A DNA stretch of 64,000 nucleotides from Mannheimia haemolytica (GTDB lineage: Bacteria > Pseudomonadota > Gammaproteobacteria > Enterobacterales > Pasteurellaceae), in assembly GCF_004342115.1 (NCBI RefSeq), contig NZ_SMAC01000014.1, positions 1 to 64,000 on the forward strand, read 5' to 3'. Under the pieces are notes generated by a model. The model did no database searches. It saw only the letters and a program-made list of their open reading frames with translations, and was not told the origin of the DNA. This document shows positions 46,527-56,436 of this stretch, one piece after another. Each line of letters opens with the position of its first letter. Position 1 is the stretch's first letter. Both the position numbers and the translations under genes were made by a program.

Positions 46527-47468
46527 TTAATCATATAGGCTTTGATCACCTTCATTTGGGCGAGTTTTAAAACGGCGATGTAGCCACATATATTGAGTTA
46601 GCGCAGCCATAATTTCACGTTCTACCACCCGATTCATTAAAATAGCCGTTTCAACTTCATTTTGACATTGACTAAAATCAACGGCAGGACTGACTTTTAC
46701 TGTGTAGCCTGAATAGTCCAAATTTCGAATCGGGCTAAACGGGATCACTAAACTCTTTGGGGCAGAACGAAGTAACATATAACTACCCGCAGTAGTACAA
46801 GTTTCCTCCACTGCAAAAAATGGTACAAAAACGCTATTTCGTCTTCCATAATCGTGATCAGGCGCGTACCATATCACCTCGCCATTTTTTAAAGCTCGAA
46901 TCATTCCACGCACATCTTTACGATCTAACATCGCTTTATTTGAGCGAACACGTCCTCGAAACTGTATCCAATCTAATAATGGATTATCATTCGGTCGATA
47001 AACCCCTACTCCTTGATGATGTAGCCCAATAATTCTTGCACCGAGTTCTAAAGTCAGAAAATGCACCCCTACAAGTAAAATACCCCTTTCCTGATCACGC
47101 TGTGTTAAATGCTCTAGCCCTTCGATTTTAGACCATTTAAGAATACGTTTATCCGACCAAAACCAAGCCATACCGGTTTCAATAATCGCCATTCCAACCG
47201 ATTTCATATTTTCTTCGACTAATTCCTCTACTTTCTCAGCAGAGTAATGGGGAAAACAGAGCTCTAAATTACGGCGAGCAATACGCATACGACGTTTACC
47301 AAAACCCAATTTAGTAAACAATTTACCTAGTCCCAGACCAATTTTTACTAAAATAGGATAAGGCAAACATAAAATTAACTTAAAAACACCTAAACCGAGC
47401 CACAATCCCCAATATTTAGGGTGTAAAAATTGTGTCTGGAATGGAGGTAACTGTTTTTTCTCACTCAT
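46527..47468 (-). CDS. lpxL: lipid A lauroyl/myristoyl acyltransferase LpxL (HtrB)
   Basis: 313 aa inner-membrane enzyme that adds a secondary acyl chain to the lipid A precursor. The N-terminal membrane segment (about 20-40) is followed by the catalytic HFLTLE in LVGVHFLTLELGARI. Further LpxL-specific motifs are YRPNDNPLLDW, SNKAMLDRKDVRGMI, VIWYAPDHDYG and QYMWLHRRFKTRP. It matches LpxL better than LpxM. Stand-alone gene, 95 bases ahead of dapA. Confidence 0.94.
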   Translation of the reverse strand: MSEKKQLPPFQTQFLHPKYWGLWLGLGVFKLILCLPYPILVKIGLGLGKLFTKLGFGKRRMRIARRNLELCFPHYSAEKVEELVEENMKSVGMAIIETGMAWFWSDKRILKWSKIEGLEHLTQRDQERGILLVGVHFLTLELGARIIGLHHQGVGVYRPNDNPLLDWIQFRGRVRSNKAMLDRKDVRGMIRALKNGEVIWYAPDHDYGRRNSVFVPFFAVEETCTTAGSYMLLRSAPKSLVIPFSPIRNLDYSGYTVKVSPAVDFSQCQNEVETAILMNRVVEREIMAALTQYMWLHRRFKTRPNEGDQSLYD

Positions 47469-47647
47469 TAATTATTCTCACATACTAGATTATGATTACA
47501 TTATAGCTAAAAACTGCTAAAAGTGTTAAGTAGATCAAATTTTTGGAAACTTATTTCATTTTTCACTTGAATTTTTGGAGTGATGAGCATATTTTGGTTA
47601 TTAGAATATCAACGGCAAAAGCCTTAACTAAACAAGAGGAAAATGTT

Positions 47648-47932
47648 ATGTCATTAAATATTTCAAGCAAACAAATGGACATTACCCCTGCAATCCGTAC
47701 TCATATTGAGGAGCGTTTAGCTAAGTTAGAAAAATACCACACCCAATTGATAAACCCACATTTTATGCTGATAAAACAACCTAACTCATTCCAAGTTGAA
47801 GCAACAATTGGCACCCCTTTAGGTGATTTAGTCGCTAAAGCTGAACATGAAGATTTATATACTGCAATTTTTGATGTTAAGAAGAAATTAGAAGGTCGGT
47901 TAATTAAACTAAAAGAGAAAAATGAACATTGA
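47648..47932 (+). CDS. raiA: ribosome-associated inhibitor RaiA / hibernation factor family
   Basis: 94 aa from the ATG at 47648 behind GAGGAAAATGTT. LNISSKQMDITPAIRTHIEERLAKLEKY and LINPHFML follow E. coli RaiA (YfiA, protein Y) more closely than Hpf. The E. coli protein has about 19 further C-terminal residues that are missing here: the sequence stops at KLKEKNEH. The fold should bind the 30S decoding region in stationary phase or cold. Monocistronic. Confidence 0.9.
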   Translation: MSLNISSKQMDITPAIRTHIEERLAKLEKYHTQLINPHFMLIKQPNSFQVEATIGTPLGDLVAKAEHEDLYTAIFDVKKKLEGRLIKLKEKNEH

Positions 47933-47956
47933 TGTTTAAACTTTACATCTAATAAT

Positions 47957-47995
47957 AAGGGCTAAATGAGAGATATCATTTAGCCCTATTTTTTA
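47957..47995 (+). terminator. raiA terminator
   Basis: AGGGCTAAATGA pairs with TCATTTAGCCCT around GAGATA, then ATTTTTTATT. Confidence 0.92.
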
Positions 47996-48037
47996 TTCCA
48001 AGAGTAAGCGGTAAAATTTACCGTATTTTTCGCAAAA

Positions 48038-48073
48038 ATATACCTTATTGAACAATTGTTCAATAAGGTATAT
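48038..48073. repeat. 36-bp perfect palindrome
   Basis: ATATACCTTATTGAACAA and its exact reverse complement TTGTTCAATAAGGTATAT directly adjoin, centred on CAATTG. It lies 35 bases beyond the stop of the entericidin-like gene and 43 bases after the raiA terminator. It could be a long-stem terminator, an operator or a small mobile-element relic. A shorter CGGTAAA-A-TTTACCG palindrome lies at 48009-48023. Confidence 0.6.
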
Positions 48074-48107
48074 ATATTATTAGCTTCTTAGAATTCGAAG
48101 CTTTTTG

Positions 48108-48230
48108 TTATTGTGCAGCCTGCTGAATTTTATCGCCCGCTTTTTCAACATCCTTACCAACACCATCAACGGTATTACACGCAGTCAAGAAAGTTGCAGC
48201 TGCTAAAATAGTTAATACTAATTTTTTCAT
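48108..48230 (-). CDS. entericidin-like small lipoprotein
   Basis: 40 aa. Start MKKLVLTILAAATFLTAC, with a lipobox ending at C18, then NTVDGVGKDVEKAGDKIQQAAQ. The GxGxDxxxAGDxIxxAA pattern is that of the entericidin A/B family of tiny membrane lipoproteins; in E. coli these form an antidote/toxin pair with bacteriolytic activity on entry to stationary phase. Only one member is present here. The ribosome binding site AAAGGAG is ideal. It needs Lnt and the lipoprotein machinery. A 36-bp palindrome follows it. Confidence 0.85.
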   Translation of the reverse strand: MKKLVLTILAAATFLTACNTVDGVGKDVEKAGDKIQQAAQ

Positions 48231-48309
48231 AGAAAGCTCCTTTTTTGTTGTTTACTTATGAAAACGATTTCAATATATCAACTTTACATTATTTAAGCAA
48301 CACCTAAAC

Positions 48310-49287
48310 TTAATAATCTAATTGATCTTTATAAAGCTCATAATCCGCTTTTAGTGCCTGAATCAATTCAATAAAATCATCAGGTAACGGGGCGTGCCAC
48401 TCCATCATTTCACCAGTAATCGGATGCTCTAATCTCAACATTGTGGCGTGTAAGGCTTGGCGTTGGAAGCCTCGTAACACTGATAAAAACGAGTCACTCG
48501 CACCTTTAGGTGGGCGAGGTCTACCGCCATAGAGCTGATCACCTAATAATGGGTGAGCAATATGCGCCATATGTACCCGAATTTGGTGAGTACGCCCTGT
48601 TTCTAATCTTAAACGTAAACGTGTGTAATTACGAAAACGCTCCATAATACGATAATGCGTAACCGCCGGTTTTCCCATTGGGTGAACAGCCATTGCCGTA
48701 CGTTTAGTTGGGTGGCGAGCCATTGGCTCATCAACTTTTCCGCCCTGTGTCATAATGCCGCTGGCAATCGCTTCATATTCACGGGTAATACGACGTTTTT
48801 GTAATGCGGTTACTAAGTGAGTCTGTGCCGGAATGTTTTTAGCCACTACCATTAAGCCTGTCGTGTCTTTATCCAATCGGTGAACAATCCCTGCTCGAGG
48901 CACTTCTGCAATCGGTGGATAATAATGTAGCAAAGCATTCAGCACTGTACCGTCCGGATTACCAGCCCCTGGGTGAACCACTAAATCCTTCGGTTTATTA
49001 ATGACGATAATATCGTCATCTTCATACACAATATTTAGAGGAATATCTTGAGGCTCAAAACGAATTTCCTCTTCTATTTCAGCGGTAATTTCAACAGTTT
49101 CACCACCAAATACTTTTTCCCTTGCTTTATTCACGATATTGCCATTAACTTTCACTAGATCACTTTCAATCCACACTTTAATGCGTGAACGAGAATAGTC
49201 CGGAAAAAGTTGTGCCAGAGCCTGATCTAGGCGAGCACCTAGTAAATCTGCAGTAATTTCTGCTGTTAAAATCTTTTGTTGAGTCAT
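48310..49287 (-). CDS. rluD: 23S rRNA pseudouridine synthase RluD
   Basis: 325 aa. The N-terminal S4 domain (about 15-75) has LGARLDQALAQLFPDYSRSRI. The catalytic aspartate is in GIVHRLDKDTTGLMVVAK, and further motifs are GRTHQIRVHMAHIAHPLLGDQLYGG. It makes pseudouridines 1911, 1915 and 1917 in helix 69. Divergent from bamD, as in E. coli. 140 bases lie between the two starts. Confidence 0.96.
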   Translation of the reverse strand: MTQQKILTAEITADLLGARLDQALAQLFPDYSRSRIKVWIESDLVKVNGNIVNKAREKVFGGETVEITAEIEEEIRFEPQDIPLNIVYEDDDIIVINKPKDLVVHPGAGNPDGTVLNALLHYYPPIAEVPRAGIVHRLDKDTTGLMVVAKNIPAQTHLVTALQKRRITREYEAIASGIMTQGGKVDEPMARHPTKRTAMAVHPMGKPAVTHYRIMERFRNYTRLRLRLETGRTHQIRVHMAHIAHPLLGDQLYGGRPRPPKGASDSFLSVLRGFQRQALHATMLRLEHPITGEMMEWHAPLPDDFIELIQALKADYELYKDQLDY

Positions 49288-49427
49288 TAAACCATAAATC
49301 CTAATTAGTCATTTGCTTACTTGCGTGATGTTATATAGAATAGCGAGATGAACTTCATAAGTTATTCTTAGTCAGAGGACATTGTACATTAACTTTTCGT
49401 CCTAGACACTTTTTATAGGTAAAACAT

Positions 49428-50207
49428 ATGCGTAAATTTAAATCTCTTGCCACATTAGTATTAGCCGGACTGTTTGTTGCAGGTTGTTCAAATTCAAATA
49501 AAGAATTAGAACAATCCAACGTTCAAGATCTTTATGGCAAAGGTCAGACCTATTTACAAGATGGAGATTATAATTCTGCCATTCGCTACTTAGAAGCGGT
49601 TGGAACCAAAGGAGGCCAATATTCAGGACTTGGTGAGCAAACCCAACTAAGTTTAATTTATGCTCAATATAAAGTTGGCGAATACTATAAAGCACTTGAT
49701 GCCGCAGAACGTTTTGCTCGCTCTTACCCGAATGCAGCTAATATGGATTACGTATTCTATCTAGCAGGATTATCAAATGCACGTCTAAGTGATAATTTTA
49801 TTCAAGACTTCTTTGGTGTAAATCGCGCCTCTCGAGCCGTAGATAATGTTCGTAATGCTTACGGTAACTTCCAAACTATTGTACAGCGCTACCCTCAAAG
49901 CCAATATGCACAAGATGCTCAAAATTGGATGAATTACTTATTTAACCGTTTAGCGGAACACGAATTAGCCGTTGTTAAATTTTATGATGAACGTAATGCC
50001 TATGTGGCTGTAGTAAACCGTATCGAAGAAATGTTGCGTTTTTACCCGAATACACTGGCAACCAAACAAGCATTGCCATACTTAAAAGAAGCATATAAGC
50101 AAATGAATATCCCAGATGCAGAGCAAAAAACGGAACTCTTGATCCAAGAATATGAAAGCAAAGAGCTACCGAATCCTGAAAAACCGAAGTATGGCGAACA
50201 ATTCTAG
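49428..50207 (+). CDS. bamD: outer-membrane assembly lipoprotein BamD
   Basis: 259 aa. Signal peptide with lipobox LFVAGC; the lipidated cysteine is C20. The mature protein is a row of TPR repeats, such as [24 protein letters not shown] and [21 protein letters not shown]. It is an essential partner of BamA in inserting beta-barrel proteins. Divergent from rluD; a terminator follows at 50228. Confidence 0.96.
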   Translation: MRKFKSLATLVLAGLFVAGCSNSNKELEQSNVQDLYGKGQTYLQDGDYNSAIRYLEAVGTKGGQYSGLGEQTQLSLIYAQYKVGEYYKALDAAERFARSYPNAANMDYVFYLAGLSNARLSDNFIQDFFGVNRASRAVDNVRNAYGNFQTIVQRYPQSQYAQDAQNWMNYLFNRLAEHELAVVKFYDERNAYVAVVNRIEEMLRFYPNTLATKQALPYLKEAYKQMNIPDAEQKTELLIQEYESKELPNPEKPKYGEQF

Positions 50208-50227
50208 TCGTACAGAGAATAATGTGA

Positions 50228-50248
50228 GGGGCGTTCTTCGCCCCTTTT
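50228..50248 (+). terminator. bamD terminator
   Basis: GGGGCG-TTCTT-CGCCCC followed by TTTT, 20 bases after the bamD stop. Confidence 0.88.
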
Positions 50249-50279
50249 GGTTTTCTAACTTATTTTGACTTCTCCAACT

Positions 50280-51311
50280 ATGCGAATTTTAGGTATTGAA
50301 ACCTCTTGTGATGAAACCGGTGTTGCCATTTATGATGAAGACAAAGGCTTAGTGGCAAACCAGCTTTATAGCCAAATTGATATGCACGCCGATTACGGTG
50401 GCGTAGTCCCTGAACTGGCTTCTCGAGACCATATCCGTAAAACGTTGCCACTAATTCAAGAAGCCTTAAAAGAGGCCAATCTGCAACCCTCGGATATTGA
50501 CGGCATTGCCTATACTGCCGGCCCAGGCTTGGTCGGGGCTTTATTGGTCGGCTCAACCATTGCCCGTTCGCTGGCTTATGCTTGGAATGTTCCGGCATTG
50601 GGCGTTCACCATATGGAAGGGCATTTACTTGCCCCAATGTTGGAAGAAAATGCCCCTGAATTTCCGTTTGTGGCATTATTGATTTCAGGTGGACACACCC
50701 AACTGGTAAAAGTTGACGGCGTTGGGCAATACGAACTACTCGGGGAATCAATTGATGATGCTGCCGGTGAAGCCTTTGACAAAACAGGCAAACTACTCGG
50801 TTTGGATTACCCTGCCGGTGTAGCGATGTCAAAATTAGCCGAATCCGGCACGCCAAATCGTTTTAAATTCCCTCGTCCAATGACCGACAGACCGGGACTG
50901 GATTTCAGTTTCTCCGGTTTAAAAACCTTTGCTGCGAATACGATTAAAGCCAATCTTAATGAAAATGGTGAACTCGATGAGCAAACCAAATGCGATATTG
51001 CCCACGCATTCCAACAAGCCGTGGTTGATACTATTTTAATTAAATGCAAGCGAGCGTTAGAGCAAACCGGCTATAAACGCTTAGTAATGGCAGGCGGCGT
51101 AAGTGCCAATAAACAATTACGAGCAGACCTTGCGGAAATGATGAAAAAATTAAAAGGCGAAGTATTCTACCCTCGCCCACAATTTTGCACTGACAACGGC
51201 GCAATGATTGCCTACACTGGCTTTCTTCGCTTAAAAAACGATGAACAAACCGACTTAAGCATTAGCGTAAAACCCCGCTGGGCTATGACCGAATTACCAC
51301 CGATTAATTAA
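50280..51311 (+). CDS. tsaD: tRNA N6-adenosine threonylcarbamoyltransferase TsaD
   Basis: 343 aa. Motifs are [16 protein letters not shown], the metal histidines in [44 protein letters not shown] and [16 protein letters not shown]. With TsaB, TsaC and TsaE it makes the t6A base next to the anticodon. A TTG five codons upstream is in frame, but the ATG at 50280 matches the family. rpsU is not divergent from it here as it is in E. coli; the neighbours are bamD and a glycosyltransferase. Confidence 0.97.
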   Translation: MRILGIETSCDETGVAIYDEDKGLVANQLYSQIDMHADYGGVVPELASRDHIRKTLPLIQEALKEANLQPSDIDGIAYTAGPGLVGALLVGSTIARSLAYAWNVPALGVHHMEGHLLAPMLEENAPEFPFVALLISGGHTQLVKVDGVGQYELLGESIDDAAGEAFDKTGKLLGLDYPAGVAMSKLAESGTPNRFKFPRPMTDRPGLDFSFSGLKTFAANTIKANLNENGELDEQTKCDIAHAFQQAVVDTILIKCKRALEQTGYKRLVMAGGVSANKQLRADLAEMMKKLKGEVFYPRPQFCTDNGAMIAYTGFLRLKNDEQTDLSISVKPRWAMTELPPIN

Positions 51312-51316
51312 CCTTT

Positions 51317-51372
51317 CAAGCGGTGAAATTTCTTGTTAATTTTGCAAAAATTTAATCAAAAATAACCGCTTG
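51317..51372. repeat. inverted USS pair after tsaD
   Basis: CAAGCGGT at 51317 and ACCGCTTG at 51365, separated by about 40 bases containing TTTTGCAAAAATTTA. A possible terminator for tsaD just before the glycosyltransferase gene. Confidence 0.55.
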
Positions 51373-51392
51373 CTATATGATAGATTAAATTT

Positions 51393-52184
51393 ATGAATAA
51401 TTATGTAATTAGCCTAACCTCCGCACAGGAGCGTAGAAAACATATTGAAGCTGAATTCGGCAAACAAAATATTCCTTTTCAATTTTTCGATGCGATTACG
51501 CCGGATTTAATTAAAGAAAAAGCCAAAGCATTTAATATTGACATTTCAAATACAAACTTAACAAAAGGTGAAATAGCCTGTGCTTTGAGTCATATTGCAT
51601 TATGGCATTTAGCCAAACAACAGAATTTGGATTATATTTGTATTTTTGAAGATGATATTTATTTAGGTAATAATGCATTTGAATTACTAAAAACAAATTA
51701 TATACCAGAAAATACTCATATTGTTAAATTAGAGACACTACCATTTGATAGAATAAATCGTTTTAACAAAACCGAGAAATACATATTAAATAGAAGGCTT
51801 TTTAAATTAAACAGTAGACATGTTGGTACGGCTGGCTATATATTAACGAACAAGGGAGCAGAATTTTTAATTAATATATTAAAAACACTTAACATTCCTA
51901 TTGACGACTTAATTTTTGATGAATATTTAAAAATTAAAGAATATAAAGTATTACAAATGTCTCCTGCTTTATGTGTACAAGATTTTATTTTAAATAGTAA
52001 AACTAATTTTAAAAGCTCATTACAGGATGATAGAGCTATTCGTTGTAATAATGAGGATAAAATAAAAAATCAAGCTAAACTTAAAAAGCCTAATTATTTC
52101 TTAACAAAAATACAAAAAGAACTTTACAGACCATTTAAACAGCTAAAACAAAAAGTATTTACTACTTATATAACATTCAAATAA
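51393..52184 (+). CDS. glycosyltransferase family 25 (lipooligosaccharide type)
   Basis: 263 aa. The start [34 protein letters not shown], the core [33 protein letters not shown] and [15 protein letters not shown] are typical of GT25 enzymes. These add galactose or glucose to lipooligosaccharide, as in the Lex2B/LgtB group of Haemophilus and Neisseria. The acidic EDDIYL is the expected metal or sugar-nucleotide site. Composition is much more AT-rich than tsaD and cyaY on either side, suggesting acquisition. No tetranucleotide or homopolymer switch tract is seen at its 5' end. Donor and linkage cannot be assigned. Confidence 0.85.
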
Positions 52185-52194
52185 GGATACACCA

Positions 52195-52500
52195 ATGAAC
52201 ACAGCACAATTCCACCAAGCCGTAGAGCAAGTATGGCAACAAATTGAAGAAAAAATTTATGACGAAGGATTATCAGTCGATACTGAAATCCAAGGAGCGG
52301 TCTGCACCTTAACCTTTGATGATGAATCGCAAGTTATCATTAATAAACAAGAGGCAATGCTGGAATTATGGCTTGCCAGCAAATTGGGTGGTTTCCACTT
52401 TAAAAATGTAGAAGGCGAATGGGTAACAGATGAAGGTCGCTCGTTCTGGCAACATTTAGAAGAAGCTTTTGCTCGACACGGAGAAAGCGTTTCTTTCTAA
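52195..52500 (+). CDS. cyaY: frataxin-like iron donor CyaY
   Basis: 101 aa. MNTAQFHQAVEQVWQQIEEKIYDEG gives the acidic first helix, followed by LTFDDESQVIINKQEAMLELWLASKLGGFHF. It interacts with the IscS cysteine desulfurase and regulates Fe-S assembly. Starts 10 bases after the glycosyltransferase, behind AAGGATACACC. Confidence 0.95.
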   Translation: MNTAQFHQAVEQVWQQIEEKIYDEGLSVDTEIQGAVCTLTFDDESQVIINKQEAMLELWLASKLGGFHFKNVEGEWVTDEGRSFWQHLEEAFARHGESVSF

Positions 52501-52521
52501 TGCCTAATTGTTAACTAAGAC

Positions 52522-52552
52522 AGCACTCGTCTTTGATGAGTGCTTTATTTTC
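52522..52552 (+). terminator. cyaY terminator
   Basis: AGCACTCGTC pairs with GATGAGTGCT (one G-T pair), then TTATTTT. Confidence 0.85.
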
Positions 52553-52608
52553 ATTTTAAAAGATACTCTCAGAAGACGAGTACTATCATAAGTAGCAACC
52601 AACTACCA

Positions 52609-54408
52609 ATGAACACCACCGCAATTTCTGTTTTAAATAATATTTTTGGCTATCAAAAATTCCGAGACGGGCAAGAAGAAGTTATCAATGCCGTGTTGGA
52701 AAATCGTGATTGCCTCGTGATTATGACAACAGGCGGTGGCAAATCCCTTTGCTACCAAGTGCCGGCTTTGTGCCTAGACGGCATCACTTTGGTGATTTCG
52801 CCGCTTATTTCGTTGATGAAAGACCAGGTGGATCAACTTATCACCAACGGCATTGAAGCAGCTTATCTTAACTCCACTCAAACGCTCGAAGAGCAGCAAC
52901 TTGTGGAACAAAAAGCCTTATCCGGTCAATTAAAATTACTCTATCTTTCCCCTGAAAAGGTAATGACTCAAGGCTTTTTCCACTTTATTTCGCTATGTAA
53001 AATCAGCTTTATTGCGGTTGATGAAGCCCATTGTGTTTCCCAATGGGGGCACGATTTCCGCCCTGAATATACCCTGCTAGGTGGCTTACGAAACACTTTC
53101 CCGAATGTGCCGTTGATGGCACTCACCGCCACGGCAGATCTAACAACCCGCTCCGATATTCTGCATCATTTACGCTTAAATAGCCCACATATCTATTTAG
53201 GCAGCTTTGATCGCCCCAATATTCGCTACACCGTGCAGGAAAAATTTAAACCGCTTGAACAGCTCATTAAATTCATCAGCAAACAGCAAGGCAAAAGCGG
53301 TATTGTTTACTGCAACAGTCGCAAAAAAGTGGAAGAAATCACCGAGAAACTCTCAGCCCGTAAAATCAGCGTGATGGGCTATCACGCCGGTATGAGTTTT
53401 GAACAGAGAGAACGAGTGCAGAATGCCTTTCAGCGTGATGATATTCAAATTGTGGTTGCCACTATTGCGTTTGGTATGGGGATCAACAAATCCAACGTAC
53501 GTTTTGTGGTACATTTCGATTTACCTCGCTCTATCGAATCTTACTATCAAGAAACCGGACGAGCCGGGCGAGATGATCTCCCTTCTGAAGCCGTGCTTTT
53601 TTATGATCCTAGCGATTATGCTTGGTTACAAAAAATATTATTGGAAGAGCCGGAAAGCGAACAGAGAAATATTAAACAGCATAAATTACAGGCAATTGGC
53701 GATTTCGCCGAATCACAGACTTGCCGCCGTTTAGTCTTACTCAACTACTTTGGGGAACATCGCCAAGAGCAATGCAAAAACTGCGATATTTGTTTAGATC
53801 CACCGCAACAATACGATGGCTTACTTGATGCCCAAAAAGTGATGTCGGTGATTTACCGCACCGGTCAAATTTTCGGTCAGCACCATATTATTGCGGTATT
53901 GCGAGGAATGAACAATCTCAAAATTCGTGAACATCAACACGATCAACTTTCCGTTTATGGTATCGGAAAAGAACAAAGCCAACATTATTGGCAAAATGTG
54001 GTGCGGCAACTGATTCATTTAGGGTTGATTATTCAAAATATTGCTAACCATTCCGCTCTGCAATTAACCGAAAGTGCCAGACCGTTTTTGCGTGGAGAAA
54101 AGCAACTTCAGCTTGCATTGCCACGTTTAGGTATATCTGCGACTGCATTTGTGCAAAAACAAGCAAGTCATCGCTATGACAAAGACCTATTCGCACGCTT
54201 ACGTTTTTTACGCAAGCAGATAGCTGACCTCGAAAATATTCCACCTTATATCGTCTTTAACGATGCCACCTTGCAAGAAATGGCAGAATTTCTCCCGACT
54301 TCAAAAGTGGAAATGTTAGAAATTAATGGTGTTGGTGAACGAAAATTTGAACGATTTGGGCAAGCATTTATGAGTTTAATCAAAGAATATCAAAATAACC
54401 GAAAATAG
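52609..54408 (+). CDS. recQ: ATP-dependent DNA helicase RecQ
   Basis: 599 aa from the ATG at 52609; the frame is open back into the cyaY terminator, but [22 protein letters not shown] fits the family. Helicase motifs are Walker [51 protein letters not shown] and [13 protein letters not shown]. The RecQ zinc site has [13 protein letters not shown] with CKNCDICLD. An HRDC domain lies at about 525-595. It acts in RecF-pathway recombination. No strong ribosome binding site is visible. Confidence 0.96.
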   Translation: MNTTAISVLNNIFGYQKFRDGQEEVINAVLENRDCLVIMTTGGGKSLCYQVPALCLDGITLVISPLISLMKDQVDQLITNGIEAAYLNSTQTLEEQQLVEQKALSGQLKLLYLSPEKVMTQGFFHFISLCKISFIAVDEAHCVSQWGHDFRPEYTLLGGLRNTFPNVPLMALTATADLTTRSDILHHLRLNSPHIYLGSFDRPNIRYTVQEKFKPLEQLIKFISKQQGKSGIVYCNSRKKVEEITEKLSARKISVMGYHAGMSFEQRERVQNAFQRDDIQIVVATIAFGMGINKSNVRFVVHFDLPRSIESYYQETGRAGRDDLPSEAVLFYDPSDYAWLQKILLEEPESEQRNIKQHKLQAIGDFAESQTCRRLVLLNYFGEHRQEQCKNCDICLDPPQQYDGLLDAQKVMSVIYRTGQIFGQHHIIAVLRGMNNLKIREHQHDQLSVYGIGKEQSQHYWQNVVRQLIHLGLIIQNIANHSALQLTESARPFLRGEKQLQLALPRLGISATAFVQKQASHRYDKDLFARLRFLRKQIADLENIPPYIVFNDATLQEMAEFLPTSKVEMLEINGVGERKFERFGQAFMSLIKEYQNNRK

Positions 54409-54566
54409 GCAGTTAAATAAGGGCTTTATTATTGCATAAGCACTGAAAATCTTATAGAATCCGCACGTTTAGCTGTTTTTTAATCACTTAAAACAAGCAA
54501 TCTAAAATATTTATACGCTCTCAAGCGGTAAAATTTAAGCAAAAATTTACTAGAAGGAATAAGGCT

Positions 54567-55109
54567 ATTAAACCTGTAAAACGTGTTCAATCAAATCGTG
54601 CACATCGTCTTAATGACGAAATTCGTGGCGTAAAAGAAGTTCGCTTAACCGATGAAAACGGCGAACAAGTTGGTATTGTATCACTTCAAGATGCTCTAAA
54701 TAGAGCAGAAGAAGCTGAATTGGATTTAGTGGAAATCAGCCCAAATGCTGAACCACCAGTTTGTCGTATTATGAACTATGGTAAGTTCATCTACGAAAAA
54801 GAGAAAGCAGCAAAAGAACAAAAGAAAAAACAAAAAGTTGTTCAAGTTAAAGAGATCAAATTCCGTCCGGGAACTGATGATGGCGATTATCAAGTTAAAC
54901 TTCGTAGCATTATCCGTTTCTTAGAAGATGGGGATAAAGTAAAAATCACAGTGCGTTTCCGTGGTCGTGAAATGGCTCACCAAGAAATCGGTATGGACGT
55001 TTTAGAACGTGTCAAAGCAGATACTGCAGAAATTGCAATGGTAGAGTCAGCCCCAGGCAAATTGGAAGGTCGCCAAGTTGTGATGGTGATCGCACCTAAG
55101 AAGAAATAA
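54567..55109 (+). CDS. infC: translation initiation factor IF-3, AUU start
   Basis: 180 aa. The frame homologous to IF-3 runs from an ATT at 54567 ([20 protein letters not shown]...) to 55109, with no ATG, GTG or TTG at the family position. The ATT follows AGAAGGAATAAGGCT. AUU is the known start codon of infC and lets IF-3 repress its own translation. The N domain is about 1-75 and the C domain about 85-180 ([39 protein letters not shown]). thrS, normally upstream, is absent; recQ is there instead. rpmI and rplT follow. Confidence 0.96.
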   Translation: MKPVKRVQSNRAHRLNDEIRGVKEVRLTDENGEQVGIVSLQDALNRAEEAELDLVEISPNAEPPVCRIMNYGKFIYEKEKAAKEQKKKQKVVQVKEIKFRPGTDDGDYQVKLRSIIRFLEDGDKVKITVRFRGREMAHQEIGMDVLERVKADTAEIAMVESAPGKLEGRQVVMVIAPKKK

Positions 55110-55116
55110 TTTCGAT

Positions 55117-55144
55117 AAGCACATTGTTTTAATGTGCTTTTTTC
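55117..55144 (+). terminator. terminator after infC
   Basis: AAGCACATT-GTTTT-AATGTGCTT followed by TTTTT, 8 bases after the infC stop, so rpmI-rplT may rely partly on their own promoter or on read-through. Confidence 0.8.
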
Positions 55145-55279
55145 TTGATAAAGCTTAAATTGGCTTGCATAGCGGTTATATTTTCGCTAAAATTCGCAAG
55201 TTTTTTTGCCTAGCCAAGAAAGAGAAAATGCTCAACAGGCAAACTCAGCAGCCTGCTTGACTTTTTAACGATGAAAATC

Positions 55280-55340
55280 GTATAGCGGAGAATAAGTGCT
55301 TCCAAGTAATTTTGTTCACAAAATTCGCCTTATTTTCATA
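55280..55340 (+). promoter_or_regulatory. candidate L20 autoregulatory leader of rpmI
   Basis: Nested pairing AATAAG (55291) with CTTATT (55329) around AATTTTGT-TC-ACAAAATT, then the rpmI start region. In E. coli L20 binds structured mRNA upstream of rpmI to repress rpmI-rplT. Position fits; I cannot confirm the L20 consensus. Confidence 0.4.
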
Positions 55341-55372
55341 ATATCTAACAAACAATGCGGAGTTTTTTAACA

Positions 55373-55570
55373 ATGCCTAAAATTAAAACAGTACGTGGTG
55401 CTGCTAAGCGTTTCAAAAAAACAGCTTCCGGCGGTTTTAAACGTAAACAATCTCACTTACGTCACATTTTGACTAAGAAAACCACTAAACGTAAACGTCA
55501 ATTACGTCACAAATCAATGGTAGCGAAAGCTGACCAAGTTTTAGTAGTAGCGTGCTTACCATACGCATAA
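55373..55570 (+). CDS. rpmI: 50S ribosomal protein L35
   Basis: 65 aa, very basic. [45 protein letters not shown] is L35. The ATG at 55373 follows CGGAG; six earlier codons are open but in the leader. Followed by rplT after 108 bases. Confidence 0.98.
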   Translation: MPKIKTVRGAAKRFKKTASGGFKRKQSHLRHILTKKTTKRKRQLRHKSMVAKADQVLVVACLPYA

Positions 55571-55675
55571 GCCTTTTAGGTTAGCGTAGTGTAGTAAAGT
55601 ACGGACGTACGGATAGAATTCTTAGTAAAGGTCGTGATGACGACCACCAATCAAAATAGACAATTAGGAGATTAA

Positions 55676-56032
<357 letters not shown>

Positions 56033-56050
56033 TTTTAAAGAATAGAAATG

Positions 56051-56076
56051 AGGACGCCTAGTGCGTCCTTTTTTAT
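56051..56076 (+). terminator. rplT terminator
   Basis: AGGACGC-CTAGT-GCGTCCT followed by TTTTT. Confidence 0.92.
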
Positions 56077-56156
56077 GGATAAAATAATCTTTTTAAGAAT
56101 TAATAGCAAAATAAGCGGTCAAAAAAGCAAAATATTTTGCAATATAAGGAAATGAT

Positions 56157-56432
56157 ATGAAAAAATTAATTTTACTCGGATTGAGCGTTGCACTAACCGC
56201 CTGTTCGACACCCCAACAACAAAGCACAGTACCAATGGATATGCAAGCAGTTCAGGATTACCATCAACGAGTAATCAATAAGCAAACTGTTGATAAAAAT
56301 ACAAAGCAACATGATGAGCCATTAAACCAAAGCGATAAACGCTCAGAAAGCATAAATCTGCCAATTCACCCTATAATTTACCCAAGCATAGGAGTGGGCT
56401 ACCATTACGGCTGGAAGCGATATCGCTATTGA
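56157..56432 (+). CDS. small lipoprotein of unknown function
   Basis: 91 aa. Start MKKLILLGLSVALTACS, with the lipobox LTAC placing the lipidated cysteine at C16. The mature part is hydrophilic, rich in Q, N and D, and ends in an aromatic-basic tail, HPIIYPSIGVGYHYGWKRYRY. I do not recognise a family. A GNAA-type ribosome binding site (AAGGAAATGAT) precedes it. Stand-alone between rplT and uvrC, convergent with uvrC with only 4 bases between. The tail may line the outer-membrane inner face. Confidence 0.75.
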   Translation: MKKLILLGLSVALTACSTPQQQSTVPMDMQAVQDYHQRVINKQTVDKNTKQHDEPLNQSDKRSESINLPIHPIIYPSIGVGYHYGWKRYRY

Positions 56433-56436
56433 TAAT

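Noticed and set aside
51393-52184. Phase-variable lipooligosaccharide gene
   Set aside because: No tetranucleotide or long homopolymer tract is present at the 5' end or within the frame.
54720-55109. TTG-started 129-codon version of IF-3
   Set aside because: It would remove most of the N domain; the upstream sequence to the ATT at 54567 is fully IF-3-like.
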